Of a stretch of DNA of 64,000 nucleotides, positions 24,649 through 32,704 are shown piece by piece. Origin of the DNA: a virus. The position numbers were made by a program, and so were the translations under genes. The DNA is taken from IMG/VR virus record IMGVR_UViG_3300021197_001787, positions 124,001-188,000 of that record. The stretch is one strand, 5' to 3'. Within the stretch, counting starts at the first letter, position 1, and each line of letters opens with the position of its first letter. The notes under the pieces were generated by a model. That model had not been told where the DNA came from, did no database searches, and saw only the letters and a list, made by a program, of their open reading frames with translations.

Positions 24649-24759
24649 TTACTCTGCTGCTGTATCTGCAGAGCTGGCGGTATCAGCCGCTGTGTCTTCA
24701 TCCTTATCCCCACAACCCATGAATAGGGTCGCAGCAAGGACTGGTAGAACGAGTCTCAT
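24649..24759 (-). CDS. Tiny lipoprotein (36 aa)
   Basis: A very short gene with a strong AAGGAGAG site. The product is MRLVLPVLAATLFMGC followed by GDKDEDTAADTASSADTAAE: a short basic start, a hydrophobic core, a lipobox-type FMGC and a 20-residue acidic Asp/Thr/Ala tail. It should be lipid-modified at Cys16 and held in the envelope. The 'GCGDKDEDT' opening with a DTA-rich tail is a common style in lipoproteins of Myxococcota-like bacteria. Possible roles are an outer-membrane spanin partner or a surface decoy; neither is shown. Hairpins lie on both sides. Confidence 0.75.
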   Translation of the reverse strand: MRLVLPVLAATLFMGCGDKDEDTAADTASSADTAAE

Positions 24760-24772
24760 TTTCTCTCCTTAA

Positions 24773-24801
24773 AATAGCGGCAGACTTTTTACCGGTCTGC
24801 C
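24773..24801 (-). terminator. Hairpin terminator B between the two tiny envelope genes
   Basis: Minus direction: GGCAGAC, loop CGGTAAAAA, GTCTGCC, then GCTATTTT. Related to hairpins A and C. Confidence 0.7.
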
Positions 24802-24816
24802 AGCGGCTGTTTGTCA

Positions 24817-25089
24817 CTACTCAGTTGTAGTTGTTTCGGTGGTAGTTGTTGTATCACCTGTCGTTTCAGTGGTTGTTCCACCTTCAGTAGTATCACCACT
24901 CGTTGTTTCGGTCGTGGTGGTGGAGGAAACTTCAATAGAATTTACAGTCTCCTCCATGGTGGTGTTGTCCGACACCGTTGTTGGCTCAAGAGTACATGTT
25001 CCGTATGCTGTGGCTACCACAAGGGCGCCTCCAACAAAACTAACTTGTACCTTCCATTTAGCCCATGCGGACTTCATCCAATCTAACAT
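24817..25089 (-). CDS. Membrane-anchored Thr/Glu-rich protein (90 aa)
   Basis: Start ATG at 25089 with AAGGAGA. A short amphipathic start (MLDWMKSAWAKWKVQ), one transmembrane span (VSFVGGALVVATAYG, about residues 16-31), then a 58-residue tail almost wholly of Thr, Glu, Ser and Gly (TTTTETTSGDTTEGGTTTET). By charge the tail should face the periplasm. The Cys at 32 does not fit a normal lipobox. No family recognised. Together with the neighbouring lipoprotein the layout recalls an inner/outer membrane spanin pair, but the tail lacks a coiled coil. Confidence 0.65.
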   Translation of the reverse strand: MLDWMKSAWAKWKVQVSFVGGALVVATAYGTCTLEPTTVSDNTTMEETVNSIEVSSTTTTETTSGDTTEGGTTTETTGDTTTTTETTTTE

Positions 25090-25112
25090 AATATATCTCC
25101 TTGTATGTTATT

Positions 25113-25143
25113 GAAAAGGGGCGCCCTATTATAACCGGGGCGC
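25113..25143 (-). terminator. Hairpin terminator A after the ssb gene
   Basis: Minus direction: GCGCCC, loop CGGTTATAATA, GGGCGC, then CCCTTTT. Confidence 0.7.
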
Positions 25144-25154
25144 TAACGGTTGAG

Positions 25155-25928
25155 TTAACCGGCCATTAGCTCATCAAAGGCCTTGTCAACATCGTTGGCT
25201 TCACTCTTTTTACCATATGATTCAGTTTGACGTGAGCGGCCCTCAGCGGACTTATCACTAGACAACTGCTCATCTAAAATGGCATCAACTTGCTCAGGCG
25301 TTAAACGCTCAAATAAGCTGTCAAAATCGGGCATATTTTCTAGAAGCCCAGGGATTGCTTCAGCGTCACTCAAAAGGGGACTTGTGTTACGACGCATCTT
25401 CAAATTAGTTTGTGGATACGCGCCGGGACGAGTTGGCTTCGTATAAGTAAGAGTGATATCGGTTCCCTCAACAGAATCGGTGATATCACCATATTCTGGA
25501 TCAAGAATATAACCCAAAAGCAACTCGTACGCAGTCTTGCCATAGCCATAGACCTTGACGCCTTCCTCTTCACGACCGCGAACCACAACCGGTGAGAAAT
25601 AACGTTGACGCACAAAAAGTGATTTAGCCAACTTCTTGCTCTCCTCATCGTTCTTCTCGGTGCCCTCACGCCACAAAGATGACGCGAAATCGCATACTGG
25701 GCAGCGTTCACCGAAGTTGCGCTTCGGACAAAGCACACCGCCCTTATGATCTCCCACATTATAGTGGAAGTACATTTCCTTCAACGGATCACCATCTGAT
25801 GTTGGTACGATCCGAATATCTTGGTCACCTTCATCTGGCTTAAACCAGTGTGAAGTACCATTATCTCTAGTTCCCTCACCACGCAATGTGGCAAGCTTTT
25901 GTTTCATTAGTTCCATGTTAATAGACAT
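25155..25928 (-). CDS. Single-stranded DNA-binding protein (T4 gp32-like)
   Basis: 257 aa from the ATG at 25928, which has AAAGGAG 9 bases before it; a longer frame to 25979 lacks such a site. The N-terminal part (MELMKQKLATLRGEGTRDNG, then HWFKPDEGDQDIRIVP) starts an OB-type fold. A zinc site is formed by HYNVGDHKGG, Cys in VLCPK, and CPVC (His/Cys3, as in gp32). The C-terminus is acidic (NDVDKAFDELMAG), as usual for SSBs that recruit partners. It protects single strands and organises helicase and RecA loading. Own promoter at 25982-26010 and a hairpin in the leader. Confidence 0.9.
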   Translation of the reverse strand: MSINMELMKQKLATLRGEGTRDNGTSHWFKPDEGDQDIRIVPTSDGDPLKEMYFHYNVGDHKGGVLCPKRNFGERCPVCDFASSLWREGTEKNDEESKKLAKSLFVRQRYFSPVVVRGREEEGVKVYGYGKTAYELLLGYILDPEYGDITDSVEGTDITLTYTKPTRPGAYPQTNLKMRRNTSPLLSDAEAIPGLLENMPDFDSLFERLTPEQVDAILDEQLSSDKSAEGRSRQTESYGKKSEANDVDKAFDELMAG

Positions 25929-25961
25929 TACTTTTTTCTCCTTTTGTTTTGATAAAGTATA

Positions 25962-25976
25962 CTGAGCTTTCCTCAG
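25962..25976 (-). promoter_or_regulatory. Leader hairpin upstream of ssb
   Basis: CTGAG-GAAAG-CTCAG, 5 bp stem, in the ssb leader between promoter and ribosome site, followed by an unstructured A/T-rich stretch. Possible site of autogenous translational control as known for T4 gene 32. Confidence 0.4.
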
Positions 25977-25981
25977 CATCT

Positions 25982-26010
25982 AATGTATTACTCTTGAGCT
26001 AGCTTGTCAA
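25982..26010 (-). promoter_or_regulatory. Sigma70-type promoter for ssb
   Basis: TTGACA (26010-26005), 17 bp, TACATT (25987-25982), minus direction, overlapping the end of the previous gene. A dyad CTCTTGA, 9 bp, TCAAGAG (25991-26013) spans the -35 box. Confidence 0.7.
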
Positions 26011-26851
26011 GAGTTTTTTGTTGTATTACGTTGGTATGGGCAACGCAAAACCCAAAGTCTGTTTCAAAGGGTGACTCATAGATTGCATAGGATACATTTT
26101 TAAATGCATTCCTAGGCTTATCTTTAAGATGCCCAATGATCTTTTTATGTAAATCTCCGTCCTTTTCCAGTTTTTCAGTTGATATGCAGATATAATAACA
26201 TACATCGCGAGAGTTGTCAAGTTCATAATACCAATTTTCTTTAAGATTGTATGGATCAATACGACCAAGCGCACGGATCCGCTGTATATCCGAAGTTGAT
26301 TCTAAATTGCCGATAATCGGATTTGTATGATCAAACAAATTCTTATAATGCACACAATAATAGATAGTTTTGTTAATTGTATCAAAATACTTTTTGATTG
26401 GCACAGAGCCAATAGATTGCTCTAATGTTGGATTGCTAAATACAGTAAATGAATTAAACAGGCCTGAACGAGTGTACTCTTGTAAAATGCCAAAAATTGC
26501 TCTTTCTTGAAGCTTAGTGGTTCCGAGTAATAAGTCAGTATCTGGCTCAATGTAATAAATATCCATTTTTTTGTTTCTCAAATACTGTAGGATCGCGAGT
26601 GTTGCATTCGCCGTGCGGCCAGAGCCACACACAAATACTTGAACGTGATCGTTTATTGAAGAAAAGAATTTTGTAAGGTCAGGAATACTGCTTTCATAGT
26701 CTTCCAATTTTTCTTGATACTTAATTTTACGCTTGTATTTCGTATTACGAGTTACGTTATCAGAGAGAATATACGTATCGTATTCTTTATTATCTGTAAA
26801 GCAGTTGACCACGTTTTCGCCGGCTGTACCAATACCAACCAAAGAAATCAT
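25988..26851 (-). CDS. Rossmann/tubulin-like phage protein (287 aa)
   Basis: The start SLVGIGTAGENVVNCF has a G-x-G-x-x-G nucleotide loop as in FtsZ ('GVGGAGGNAV'). A second glycine-rich loop, VFVCGSGRTANATLAIL (73-89), lies where FtsZ/tubulin carry GGGTGTG, though it is changed to CGSGRTA. YYIEPDTDLLLG and later strands continue an alpha/beta fold. Homologous proteins occur in marine T4-like phages without assigned function. A GTPase or filament-forming role is only a suggestion. Overlaps the polymerase gene before it (ATGA) and precedes ssb. Confidence 0.6.
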   Translation of the reverse strand: MISLVGIGTAGENVVNCFTDNKEYDTYILSDNVTRNTKYKRKIKYQEKLEDYESSIPDLTKFFSSINDHVQVFVCGSGRTANATLAILQYLRNKKMDIYYIEPDTDLLLGTTKLQERAIFGILQEYTRSGLFNSFTVFSNPTLEQSIGSVPIKKYFDTINKTIYYCVHYKNLFDHTNPIIGNLESTSDIQRIRALGRIDPYNLKENWYYELDNSRDVCYYICISTEKLEKDGDLHKKIIGHLKDKPRNAFKNVSYAIYESPFETDFGFCVAHTNVIQQKTLDKLAQE

Positions 26852-28032
26852 AACTGTAACTCCTTAAGTTCAAAATAGTTCTTGCCGGCGTTGATATTGC
26901 CGCGGAAGTGTCCAAGAACATTATTTTCAAATATATTTTTAATTAATGGCACCAAATCACGCTCCTGATCATGTAAATCAATAACTATCTCGTCGTGGAC
27001 AATGTGTGAAATAAACGACTTCTTATCATTTAAAAAATTGTCTATTTTAGTAGCGCGTTCCATGACCAAATCTGCAGTTGTACTCTGGATAAGATAATTG
27101 AAAGCTCTGCGTTCGTCAACCTTTATTTTTCGACCCATCGGGGTTGACACATAACCCTCGTTGTAATATTGTAACAAAATCTTATCTCTATTGTAGAGAT
27201 CGCTCTTGATTGTTTCGGATTCCGGATTGTACAACCAAGCAAAAAACTTTTCTTTTGATTCTTCGCGCGATACCACACCGCCAAATACATTTTTAGCGTT
27301 CCACTGGTGGATGTCCCAGTCAGGCTGCGGCTCATCCCCCAGCGCCAGTACTGTTCTCAATTCGGCGCCGTTATAGTCAAGGCTCAAGAACCAATCATTC
27401 TTTGGCTTAATTGTCTTACGATAAATCTTTTTCATAGTCAGTATTGGCAGCGAATTACTAAAAGTAGTAAGGCGACCAGTGACAGTGCCAAAAAGATTAT
27501 AATCAACATGCTGTGGGCCGTTGATGAGGCGATTAATCTGTGTTCTATCCCTTGTATTCGTCATCAATTCCCTGCAATCTTTGTTGTTAATTTCAAAATT
27601 ATGATATTTAATTTTGTGAAGCAGTCTGTGTACTTTGGCTAAATGTTCGTAATTACTAGGCTTTTCGTAATTTTCAAAAACAAATTTAGTTATTTGATTT
27701 TTTGTTTCGCAAAATTCAAGCAGAAAATCTTCTGGTACCAGATCATAGAAGCAAAGCTCTCTTAAGTCGATTCTAGCAATCCTAAAAGATTGTAAGTAAG
27801 CCTTAAACTTTGATTGGTTTGCTGAGAGCTGTGTTGATAATTCTTCCGGACAGACTTCTGCTAGATTTTGGCCGCCGGATCGTAACCAAGCGTATTCAAC
27901 GTCATTGTTTGAAATCGCGCCAGAATGACGCCATGTTTTAGTCAGATCTGTCGGTAATGCATCAAAATGTAGCTTACCGTTTACGTAGATACCAACACAT
28001 TCGGATTTATCGTCTAGGCTTTGAAAGTACAA
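26848..28032 (-). CDS. Short family A DNA polymerase (palm and fingers only)
   Basis: 394 aa from a TTG start with GGAG 6 bases before it. Pol I core motifs: TVTGRLTT (183-190), motif A LSLDYNGAELR with Asp219, O-helix residues Arg256, Lys260, Phe264 and Tyr268 at exact Klenow spacing (R754, K758, F762, Y766), and motif C IVHDEIV (His346-Glu348). The proofreading exonuclease and 5' nuclease domains are missing; the N-terminal 170 residues are short and not recognised. The catalytic residues are intact, so it is probably an active gap-filling or lesion-tolerant enzyme beside the DnaE replicase. Overlaps its neighbours on both sides. Confidence 0.88.
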   Translation of the reverse strand: MYFQSLDDKSECVGIYVNGKLHFDALPTDLTKTWRHSGAISNNDVEYAWLRSGGQNLAEVCPEELSTQLSANQSKFKAYLQSFRIARIDLRELCFYDLVPEDFLLEFCETKNQITKFVFENYEKPSNYEHLAKVHRLLHKIKYHNFEINNKDCRELMTNTRDRTQINRLINGPQHVDYNLFGTVTGRLTTFSNSLPILTMKKIYRKTIKPKNDWFLSLDYNGAELRTVLALGDEPQPDWDIHQWNAKNVFGGVVSREESKEKFFAWLYNPESETIKSDLYNRDKILLQYYNEGYVSTPMGRKIKVDERRAFNYLIQSTTADLVMERATKIDNFLNDKKSFISHIVHDEIVIDLHDQERDLVPLIKNIFENNVLGHFRGNINAGKNYFELKELQL

Positions 28033-29266
28033 CAGGTTCTCCAGTCTCTTTACGTCTTTTCATAATATAACTTAAAGAACCATTATAGTCAAATGGATGA
28101 TTGATAATTCTTTCAAAAACGATAGACGCACGAGAAGGTCCAATTGAATCATAGATTGAAAGGCAGTCTCTCATTATTCTTTTTTGTTCACTTTCGCTAA
28201 ACTTTTTCGGCTCTTCATTCATTCTTATTTCAAATAAAAATTTTAATACTTTTTTGTCGTCAAATATGTTTGAAAGCTTCTCTTCGCTATAACTGTCTGG
28301 GATAACATAGGTTGTTTTTAAGCGACCATTGCATTTCTCAACGACCGGTATCTTGTCAAGTTTAACCAATTTATACAACCGATGCAAGTACATTCTAAAT
28401 TTTTGATAGTAAATATAGTCGGCGCGCGTGTACCCTATATTCAAAATACGGTCAGTAGTTGATAGTTTGTACGCGGCGCCATATTCTAACATTTCGGGAG
28501 ACCCAATATCTGCCACAATCCGCCATGGTATATTCTTATCCACCATGAAGCCATAGCTTCTGCATGCATTTAAAAAGTACTTCCAATGCGGAGATGCAAC
28601 AAAGTTTTCAATTTTTTGTTGATCGTTAAAATAATCTAAGTCTGCTATTTCTATAGCCAAGCCGCTAGCATTAATGGGGCAATATTTACTTTTAACATAA
28701 GCCGAAAAGGTAAAAGGATACGAGGGTACTGTTTTCTGTAGTAAAAGCTTTAAATGGTGCATAAATTCTTGAAAGTTTCTAACGTGTATTTTGTTTTTAG
28801 AGAAGTGATTTTCTATTGCAGAGGTATATGTGTCTTGGTGTTCATTAAAAAGATCAATGGGGTTAACAAAAGATTTAAATACATTTAAAACACTCAAATA
28901 AGGGTGGCCAGGGTCTAATTTACCATCAGCAACTGCTTTTTGAAATTGTTGTTTTAAATCTTGAAAGGCATCAACAACAAAGTTTACAGCACTTTGGGCA
29001 GGACCATCGATGCTGGTAGAATCTAATGGCACTAGAGCCGCAGACGATGGGTTATCTAGAAAAATTGGAATAAAATTTCTAGTTACGCGTCCATATAAAA
29101 ATTTCTCACCAAAATTAAAATCAACTAGGTTTTTATATTCAGGATCGGAGAAATCAACATTCTCAAAAGCTGTCGTGGAAGCAAAAATATCATAATTATA
29201 TACCACTCTTTTGTTGAAAGTTAAAAAGGAGCCGTCGTCGTTATCAGTTATGTATAAATCTGCCAT
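28007..29266 (-). CDS. Conserved myovirus structural-type protein (419 aa)
   Basis: No named domain. Sections such as LYGRVTRNFIPIFL, CPINASGLAIEIADLDYFND, YGFMVDKNIPWRIVADIGSP and HPFDYNGSLSYIMKRR recall a conserved protein found beside baseplate genes in marine myoviruses, so a tail or baseplate role is likely. It lies at the border of the tail and replication modules: 9 bases after the hub protein and overlapping the polymerase start by 26 bases. I checked it as a possible missing exonuclease half of the polymerase and saw no DEDD-type motif. Confidence 0.65.
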   Translation of the reverse strand: MADLYITDNDDGSFLTFNKRVVYNYDIFASTTAFENVDFSDPEYKNLVDFNFGEKFLYGRVTRNFIPIFLDNPSSAALVPLDSTSIDGPAQSAVNFVVDAFQDLKQQFQKAVADGKLDPGHPYLSVLNVFKSFVNPIDLFNEHQDTYTSAIENHFSKNKIHVRNFQEFMHHLKLLLQKTVPSYPFTFSAYVKSKYCPINASGLAIEIADLDYFNDQQKIENFVASPHWKYFLNACRSYGFMVDKNIPWRIVADIGSPEMLEYGAAYKLSTTDRILNIGYTRADYIYYQKFRMYLHRLYKLVKLDKIPVVEKCNGRLKTTYVIPDSYSEEKLSNIFDDKKVLKFLFEIRMNEEPKKFSESEQKRIMRDCLSIYDSIGPSRASIVFERIINHPFDYNGSLSYIMKRRKETGEPVVLSKPRR

Positions 29267-29275
29267 TTTATTTTC

Positions 29276-32200
29276 CTATGTTGGTATATCGTCAGGTGAA
29301 GGACCAGTAGCCTCAAAAGAAGCCCCTTCGTCTTTTAATTGCCCTGTAAGCGTATCAAAGTGATCTGAAATGTACACTTTACATTTTGCATTTGATTTTT
29401 GATTCGCCCCTTTGGAGGCTTGAGCCGACTTTTTAGTTTTACCTTTTTGGTCAATAGACGATACCCAGACTGCTGTAAGTCTCGTTTCTCCTACTCCCGG
29501 GGCAAAATCATGTTCTGCTTTAGTAATCATGTAGTAACCACCCACACCCAAATCAGTTAAATCAAATCTGTCTATGTCATAAGCGCCCATGCTCGGAGCA
29601 AAACCTTTAGGATCAACAAAGATATAGGCGCCTGGAAACGCTGTTATATTTGCATATGACGTGATATTGACATCATAAATTTCTCTCAACTGATGTAACC
29701 CATCGTAACCTTCTTGCTCAAAGCGCACCTCTTTTAGGCCCGGACTATCAGTTTTTTGCAACGAGATGTTTTTAACTATTCCTCTATCTTTACCCAACAC
29801 ATAATGAAATATTCCTCTGCTCTCGTCCTGTGACTGGATTCCTCTCATATATTCTAAAGGCTGAGTTCTTCCAGCATGGAAAATAAAATAATTCATTTCT
29901 TTGTTAGCGCCGGGGTTTGGTTTATCATAATAAGCTTGCCCTTTAATATTCAAAATGGGCAGGCCCTTTACCGAGTTTAGGTTTAATCTGTTGAACTTAT
30001 TCTTGCTGTTTTCTATTTTTCTTGTAATCTCGTCTCGTCTAGGCTGTTTCGGATATGAAGTTATTACCGATTCATAAAGTCTAACTTTTTGTTTAATTGA
30101 AAAAGGATAACATGAATCTTCATTAAGATAATTTTTTACTAAATCGTTAAATAAGTCTTTTAAGAATTGTGTCAATGGGTAAATCGCCTGATTCTTTTTA
30201 AGTAATTTACTTGTTAACCACTCGGAGAAATATTTTACAGATACTGGAATATCTGCAAAATTCACGTAATAGGGCTTACTAGTTCCATGGTCAACGATTT
30301 CAAGAGGACCAAGAACTACTCTAAACTTTTTATATTCACGTGCAGCTTTTTTTAAACTATCTATTTCTATTTTCTTTAAAGCTGGATCAATCCCAAGACT
30401 TTTATAGCTGTTTCCAGAAGCGCCGGCCAAACCCTCGGCTGTTTTTGTTAGGCTATCGTCTAGGCTACCCAGAATAACATTGAGCATATCGCCAATAAAA
30501 AAGAAAGGAAGCTGAATACTATCCATATTGGCTAAAGTCATAGCTGCTGCTAATCCATCTTTTTTTTCTTTTGCTGCTTCCATCTGTGACTCCATAGAGG
30601 CTTGGAGATCTGCGTCTAAAGTGAGACTAAGCGCTTCACTGCCCTTTGTAACCTTGCCAGCCAAAGCGTAAGACGGTCCTTGGGCCAAGACTGCTTTCAA
30701 ATCCTCGCGAGTGAAATTTAAAACGTGTATATAGCCGGCTTTGAACATCTGTTTAAACAAAAAGGCATGCATTGCTTGCTTGTCTTTGTCTACTTCTGCA
30801 GCATCTTCAGTTTTAACATTATTAAGCATTTTTTTTGCTTCGGCTGACTCTGTGCAATTAACAGTTTCTTCTATTGTTTCAAATGCCAACTTTCTTGTTA
30901 ACATTTTTATATTTGTAGGCACATGAGTAAAAATATTCATTTTTGATTTAGAATAATACTCTTCCACATAAGCAAAATACTCAATTGAAAAAGTCACGCG
31001 ACCAAGATCGTCAAAGCCAAACTCATGAGTAACAGGAGTCAAATTAACACTAACAAAGCTGTCATCTAAGGCTTTTTTCATGTTGCCCTTGATTGGCGAA
31101 TTGTTGGCACCGTGGCTAGCCCAGCCAAAAACTGCTTTTAATCTAAAATTTAAATCGTCATCTTCTTTAAAATTTTTAGCTTTAACACTTTTGCCAGTTT
31201 TTAATGCCAAGTCAATGTATCTAAATGTTGTATCTTCTTTCGGGGTCTTGCCTTTGATTATTCTAGGCTTTAGCAATTCGTCAAAATCGGCTGCATGCAA
31301 TTTTAAGACTGCTTTTATGCAGCGTTTCTGTGCAAACAAATCTTGGCCATCAAAAACGAGATTAAAAGAACTAATTCCAATTCCAAAGCCGCGTTTGTCT
31401 TTGTTCTTCAGCAAATCGGTAATGTCACCCCTATTCGCGTTTGAGTCAAATGGAATCTCAACCTCTTTAGTTGATCTTGTGCTGTTTGCATTCTGGATTC
31501 GATATAGACGAATTAAAGGTTGGAGCGACGAAATTTCTGCATTAGTTGCATTGAAAAAATCTTTTTGGTTGCTATATTGTGTTAATTTATTAATAAAGCC
31601 GAAAGATTGACCTTCTGCAATCAACGGAGCATTTGCGACAAGACCTCCACCAGTGCCGCTCCTATACGGTAAGCGGCGCCTGATTTTAGGTTCGCCGTCA
31701 TCGGTTGTATCTTTTGCAGTTGTATCATCTAAAGTTCTGCTATAATTTGCTAACGTTGCTATCTGTCCTAATAAAATACATTGTTCTTTGTATTCGATAA
31801 CGGGTATTGCCATAACTTCGGCGCCAGTCATCGCTATAATTCCTTCGCTGGCCGCGGCACGTTGTGCATCAGTGCCACCGTTGTGGCCGGCCATTGAGGC
31901 ACCGGATAGATACCCACGTTTGGTATCTAAATCCTGATTAAACTTCTCATCAAGCTTTGCTGCGCATTTATCAAGCTGGCTGCCTGGGGCGCCCATGGAT
32001 TTTAACTTAGTGAGTTTACCAACCAGAATGCGGAGAGGTTCAACATTACCGCCGGCTTCCTTGATGTTTCTGCCGGCATTTTCTGCGGCCCTGCGCATAG
32101 CATCGGCATCTTCAATAGATCCTTTGTCTAGGCGTTTCCCGCCACCAGTTTCAACTACGGCGGCGCCGGTTGCGGCGCCTCTATAGCCCGAACGGTTACC

Positions 32201-32701
32201 ACTTTGTGATCCGCGTTTCCAAGTCTGAGCCGCGTCAGCAAGAGTGGGAAGATTTCCCGGGTAGCCCGGGTTGTTTGCTATGTCCATTGTTATTGGAGCA
32301 TTGCCGTTACCGGTTATGGGCTTGATGGCCTTAGTACCAATACGGGCGACCTCACGAGCAGGTCGGCGCGCCTCGTAGTCGGCGTCGGCTTCACCAGATA
32401 GAATACTTTGAAGAGATTTTTGTTCTTTATCGGTTATACTAACACTACCGAATATCTCAAAAGCATCATTGACCGTCAGACCCCCGCCTACGTCTTGTTC
32501 TCCAATGGCGTGTATCTCAGCAACCAAAGAATTATACTTTCTAGCTTCTTTAGCAAAACACTCCGCTGATTCATAAATTGCATTGCAATTCTTGTTTAAT
32601 AAAGCTGTATACTCTTTTTCAGAAGCTTCTAGGGCAGGGTTCCCACCCGAAGCACCTTCAGCTAAGGCGCCCCCTGAAGCACATTTTACTGCATCTGGCA
32701 T
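29276..32701 (-). CDS. Large baseplate/hub-type structural protein (1141 aa)
   Basis: Very long virion-type protein. The first 350 residues are Gly/Ala/Asn-rich and repetitive in tone; the middle (FGIGISSFNLVFDGQDLFAQ, KRCIKAVLKLHAADFDELLK) looks like phage baseplate proteins with an 'FDG.nPFa' segment; the C-terminal part (GVGGYYMITKAEHDFAPG and ETRLTAVWVSS) resembles the end of gpD/gp27-type hub proteins. Probable role: central baseplate or tail-tip hub. No peptidase or lysozyme motif seen. Ribosome site is weak and the start is 3 bases after the LysM gene, suggesting coupling. Confidence 0.65.
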   Translation of the reverse strand: MPDAVKCASGGALAEGASGGNPALEASEKEYTALLNKNCNAIYESAECFAKEARKYNSLVAEIHAIGEQDVGGGLTVNDAFEIFGSVSITDKEQKSLQSILSGEADADYEARRPAREVARIGTKAIKPITGNGNAPITMDIANNPGYPGNLPTLADAAQTWKRGSQSGNRSGYRGAATGAAVVETGGGKRLDKGSIEDADAMRRAAENAGRNIKEAGGNVEPLRILVGKLTKLKSMGAPGSQLDKCAAKLDEKFNQDLDTKRGYLSGASMAGHNGGTDAQRAAASEGIIAMTGAEVMAIPVIEYKEQCILLGQIATLANYSRTLDDTTAKDTTDDGEPKIRRRLPYRSGTGGGLVANAPLIAEGQSFGFINKLTQYSNQKDFFNATNAEISSLQPLIRLYRIQNANSTRSTKEVEIPFDSNANRGDITDLLKNKDKRGFGIGISSFNLVFDGQDLFAQKRCIKAVLKLHAADFDELLKPRIIKGKTPKEDTTFRYIDLALKTGKSVKAKNFKEDDDLNFRLKAVFGWASHGANNSPIKGNMKKALDDSFVSVNLTPVTHEFGFDDLGRVTFSIEYFAYVEEYYSKSKMNIFTHVPTNIKMLTRKLAFETIEETVNCTESAEAKKMLNNVKTEDAAEVDKDKQAMHAFLFKQMFKAGYIHVLNFTREDLKAVLAQGPSYALAGKVTKGSEALSLTLDADLQASMESQMEAAKEKKDGLAAAMTLANMDSIQLPFFFIGDMLNVILGSLDDSLTKTAEGLAGASGNSYKSLGIDPALKKIEIDSLKKAAREYKKFRVVLGPLEIVDHGTSKPYYVNFADIPVSVKYFSEWLTSKLLKKNQAIYPLTQFLKDLFNDLVKNYLNEDSCYPFSIKQKVRLYESVITSYPKQPRRDEITRKIENSKNKFNRLNLNSVKGLPILNIKGQAYYDKPNPGANKEMNYFIFHAGRTQPLEYMRGIQSQDESRGIFHYVLGKDRGIVKNISLQKTDSPGLKEVRFEQEGYDGLHQLREIYDVNITSYANITAFPGAYIFVDPKGFAPSMGAYDIDRFDLTDLGVGGYYMITKAEHDFAPGVGETRLTAVWVSSIDQKGKTKKSAQASKGANQKSNAKCKVYISDHFDTLTGQLKDEGASFEATGPSPDDIPT

Positions 32702-32704
32702 ATC

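Noticed and set aside
26848-29266. Frameshifted single polymerase gene (419-aa gene as lost exonuclease half)
   Set aside because: The 419-aa protein has no DEDD exonuclease motifs and matches a structural-type protein; the polymerase has its own TTG start with GGAG.
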